Shown here piece after piece: positions 61,885-64,000 of a DNA stretch of 64,000 bases. The DNA comes from JBBSJZ01 sp041739875 (GTDB lineage Bacteria; Planctomycetota; Planctomycetia; Pirellulales; Pirellulaceae): positions 1 to 64,000 of the forward strand of contig JBGSNA010000157.1 of NCBI GenBank assembly GCA_041739875.1, in the 5' to 3' direction. Within the stretch, counting starts at the first letter, position 1. Every line of letters starts with the position of its first letter. The notes beneath the pieces are model-generated. The model saw only the letters and a program-made list of their open reading frames with translations, searched no databases and was not told the DNA's origin. The position numbers and the translations under genes were made by a program.

Positions 61885-63165
61885 CTACCTCCAGAAATGG
61901 CCAGTTTCGTTCTGATTTGGCGAGTTTTGGCCGCCGTAGTAATACGGCTCTGGAGACGCTGTGGCTGGAGCGTATTCTCGTATATCGGGTGACAATTCGG
62001 TTGAGACCGACTGAGAGGAGTAGCTTTGGTGACTGAAATCTGCTCCCGAGAATGACTGTTCGGACTGGGGTTGGGCAACGGAGTAGTAGCCGTACTTCTT
62101 CACCGACGGGGGCGCCGAAGTTTTCAGCGGTGCCTGTGTCGAGGGGTCTCGCTCAGGAACCGGCGTCGCGATCATTTCGCGAGTCGCAGAGGCTTGGACG
62201 ACATTGGTGGCGGCAGCCATCGGGCTGTCTTGCGATCCGCCCATTCGGCGACGAAGGTACCATCCCGCTTCACTTGAGTTATTCGCGACGCTCGCACTGG
62301 CCAACGCGTTGACGGGTGGTGTCTCCTTAACTGACGGCGACTCGCGACTCGCTATCGAGGCCACAGCAGACGTTGGGGGTGGAGTGTCGTTTGCCTTGAC
62401 GAAACGGTCCACCGGTCCGCTGCCAGCTGCGACCCATGCGAGCCAGTAGTCTTGGAGTTCCGCAAGCGAGTCATAGCCGTATTGTTCGCGAACATTGTCT
62501 GTCCAAGACGGACGCTGCATATAACCCTCAAGAAACCGGATGAAGGCTTGTGGGCCTTTTTGATCGATCAGGAAGCGACAAACTGAGTAGCCTTGCGCAT
62601 AAAGGGGTAGCACGTCATCGGGGTATTCGGTCAGCAAGAACAAGCGGTTCATCGCGATCCCACGACGCGATGCCAGGAATTCTCGCAGCTTTGCTTCGTG
62701 TTTGCTGCGTTCGGCGTCGTGTTCGACAGTGGTACAGATGCCTTCATCGGCCCATCGCGGCAGCGGACGACCGAAGTGTGTTGCAAGTACCGTGTGCGTG
62801 ACTTCGTGAGGAAGCACACTGTCTAGTATTCGCTCGGGTGTACCGACGACTTCCATTTGAAAGTCTCTCACGGGCGCACGGTTGTACGTGGTGACGCCTT
62901 GAGCAGGTAAGTTGCCCGCCACAACGCGGACTGGACAAGGTGTTGGCCAAGGCGGAATTGGATTGCCGAGCCAATGCACCGCTAAATCATTTCGGTAGGC
63001 CTCTGCGGCATCGCCGACTGCCTGAGCAAGTTCAGCGGTCGGTGCCTGGATCAAGAAGTTTTGTGTGCGATAATTCGCGGCAATGGCTAGCGAAGGCACG
63101 CCGCTCATTGCGACTGCGACCGCGAGTAAAAACACGACGCGATGCAGTTGTTTGCCGGCTTCCAT
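61885..63165 (-). CDS. Exported gluzincin-type metallopeptidase
   Basis: 426 residues. Signal peptide (MEAGKQLHRVVFLLAVAVAM then SGVPSLAIA). A peptidase MA-like zinc site is complete: HEVTH (His120, Glu121, His124) with the third ligand Glu141 in LPRWADEGICT, followed by YAQGYSVCRFLIDQKGPQAF and WLAWVAAG. The C-terminal ~160 residues are low-complexity Ser/Pro/Gln-rich, probably an extended tail. Planctomycetes have many such secreted basic-secretory/MA-like peptidases. Substrate unknown. Confidence 0.85.
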   Translation of the reverse strand: MEAGKQLHRVVFLLAVAVAMSGVPSLAIAANYRTQNFLIQAPTAELAQAVGDAAEAYRNDLAVHWLGNPIPPWPTPCPVRVVAGNLPAQGVTTYNRAPVRDFQMEVVGTPERILDSVLPHEVTHTVLATHFGRPLPRWADEGICTTVEHDAERSKHEAKLREFLASRRGIAMNRLFLLTEYPDDVLPLYAQGYSVCRFLIDQKGPQAFIRFLEGYMQRPSWTDNVREQYGYDSLAELQDYWLAWVAAGSGPVDRFVKANDTPPPTSAVASIASRESPSVKETPPVNALASASVANNSSEAGWYLRRRMGGSQDSPMAAATNVVQASATREMIATPVPERDPSTQAPLKTSAPPSVKKYGYYSVAQPQSEQSFSGADFSHQSYSSQSVSTELSPDIREYAPATASPEPYYYGGQNSPNQNETGHFWR

Positions 63166-63327
63166 GCCGCGGGTACTCCTTGAGAAAGATCATCCGGTCC
63201 ATCGGTGAGGCGGAGTTTAGAGAAAAGGTCGCGCCAACCGAAAGGCGAATCTCGAAACCGCTAATTTGGAAACCCGTGAGTCGTTGAAATCTACTAGCGA
63301 CTGGACAATATTCGTTCGCATCACTTG

Positions 63328-64000
63328 CTAATACGGCACTCCCATCGCATTGCAAAGGAAATTCATGAGCGGACGAGCTGCTTTGATATCATCAAGCATC
63401 CGCTCCAAAATGTCGTCGCTGACCCAGTCCGCCTCGCTCCAAGGGGCAATGGCAATGAAGTCAATACGGCGGAGATCTTCGATCAATGGATGGTCGGCCG
63501 GAAAATCTCGCGGCGAAGTCTTCAATGATTCTCCGTCCAACGCATAGCGCCCCGCAAACTTCTTATTTCGTTTGGCCTTTAGCCAGATTTTCGGGTCGCT
63601 ATCGATCGCTGTTCGAATCGCCGCGAGCGACTGTCGCTCCGGTCGCCAGCATCCAGCTCCAATGAATGACTCGTACGGGTCCAAGTGTAAGTACACGCCC
63701 GGTGCATGGATATCAGCGCCGGCTTGGTGCTTCAGCGAGATTCCGACGTTCGTTTTGTACGGCGTCTTGTCCTTTGCGAATCGTGTGTCTCGGTAGATGC
63801 GAAGGATCGAACCGCCGCTTCGTTTGGGGATGGCTGCGAGCATCGGAGCGACTCTCGCCAGCGGTTTCTCGAGCTGTCTCGCTAATTCCACAGCCGGATC
63901 CAACACATCGCTTTGATAGCGTGTTTTGTTGTCGGCGAACCAGTCGCGATGGTTGTTCTTGCCAAGCTCGCGAAGGAACCTAAACAGTGCCGGTGAAAGA
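63328..64000 (-). CDS. DUF2461-family protein, 5' end outside the window
   Basis: The frame stays open to the last base of the window. The residues past the first possible start (ALFRFLRELGKNNHRDWFAD then NKTRYQSDVLDP) fit the family N-terminus, so the gene continues beyond the window. Other landmarks: IYRDTRFAKDKTPYKTNVGI, GVYLHLDPYESFIGAGCWRP and WLKAKRNKKFAGRYALDGES. DUF2461 proteins have no established activity. At least 224 residues are present, near the usual ~220. Confidence 0.88.
   Translation of the reverse strand, partial: LSPALFRFLRELGKNNHRDWFADNKTRYQSDVLDPAVELARQLEKPLARVAPMLAAIPKRSGGSILRIYRDTRFAKDKTPYKTNVGISLKHQAGADIHAPGVYLHLDPYESFIGAGCWRPERQSLAAIRTAIDSDPKIWLKAKRNKKFAGRYALDGESLKTSPRDFPADHPLIEDLRRIDFIAIAPWSEADWVSDDILERMLDDIKAARPLMNFLCNAMGVPY

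Noticed and set aside
1..64000. CRISPR arrays, tRNA, rRNA, transposases or phage genes
   Set aside because: No regularly spaced repeats, cloverleaf-like segments, rRNA motifs, DDE transposases or integrases were seen on either strand.

Overview
The window looks like chromosome from a planctomycete, most likely of the Pirellulaceae/Rhodopirellula type. This is inferred from gene content and protein style, not from any search. The signs are an outsized SecA of about 1236 residues, several exported or membrane proteins of unknown role, an ECF-type sigma factor beside a pseudokinase and a Ser/Thr kinase with an N-terminal zinc ribbon, a Cys-type sulfatase, a ceramidase-like protein, TadE/TadG-like proteins, and lipid A/Kdo genes (waaA, lpxD, lpxI) that imply a Gram-negative envelope. 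I see no rRNA, tRNA, CRISPR array, insertion sequence, integrase or phage gene. Genes are close-packed, and many convergent pairs are separated by only 1-22 bp.

Layout. 1-4159: a 5'-truncated O-methyltransferase and a large exported CHAT-like protein. 4610-12126: secA, waaA (Kdo transferase), argC and a GlmU-like nucleotidyl/acyltransferase. 12331-18701: a HEAT-repeat protein, a ceramidase-like exported protein, then a DUF4114 protein followed by TadE, TadG/vWA and TadE proteins. 18801-26805: homoserine dehydrogenase, a NatA/NatB-type ABC exporter whose permease is fused to a CPBP protease domain, a candidate MCE-like protein with a fused MlaF-MlaE transporter, and an untracked 56-residue coiled-coil ORF. 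26807-34059: speA, an IscA-type Fe-S carrier, rhomboid protease, MATE transporter, HtrA-type protease and a DksA/TraR-like zinc-finger protein.

34682-47366 is the signalling block. It holds an FHA/coiled-coil membrane protein, an ECF-like sigma factor, a pseudokinase, a zinc-ribbon Ser/Thr kinase, a soluble chemoreceptor-like protein with inverted domain order (MCP signalling region first, Cache-like region second), and a two-gene membrane module of unknown function. 47376-53486: sulfatase, lipoprotein MsrA and thioredoxin (a likely extracytoplasmic methionine-repair pair), hisS, a cysteine-cluster protein and purU. 53577-57288: lpxD-lpxI-ispE-spoVG on one strand, with the SpoVG protein interrupted by a four-cysteine zinc ribbon. 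57405-61087: a small membrane protein and a divergent three-gene group of coiled-coil, C-terminally anchored and TelA-like proteins. 61152-64000: a FabZ-type dehydratase preceded by a 32-residue highly basic micro-ORF, an exported gluzincin-type metalloprotease and a 5'-truncated DUF2461 protein.

The best candidates for undescribed biology are the divergent coiled-coil/TelA-like group (57731-61087), the inverted chemoreceptor with its divergent membrane pair (43704-47366), the sigma/pseudokinase/kinase run (38938-43707), the tandemly expanded SecA scaffold, the zinc-ribbon SpoVG and the MCE-like/MlaFE locus.
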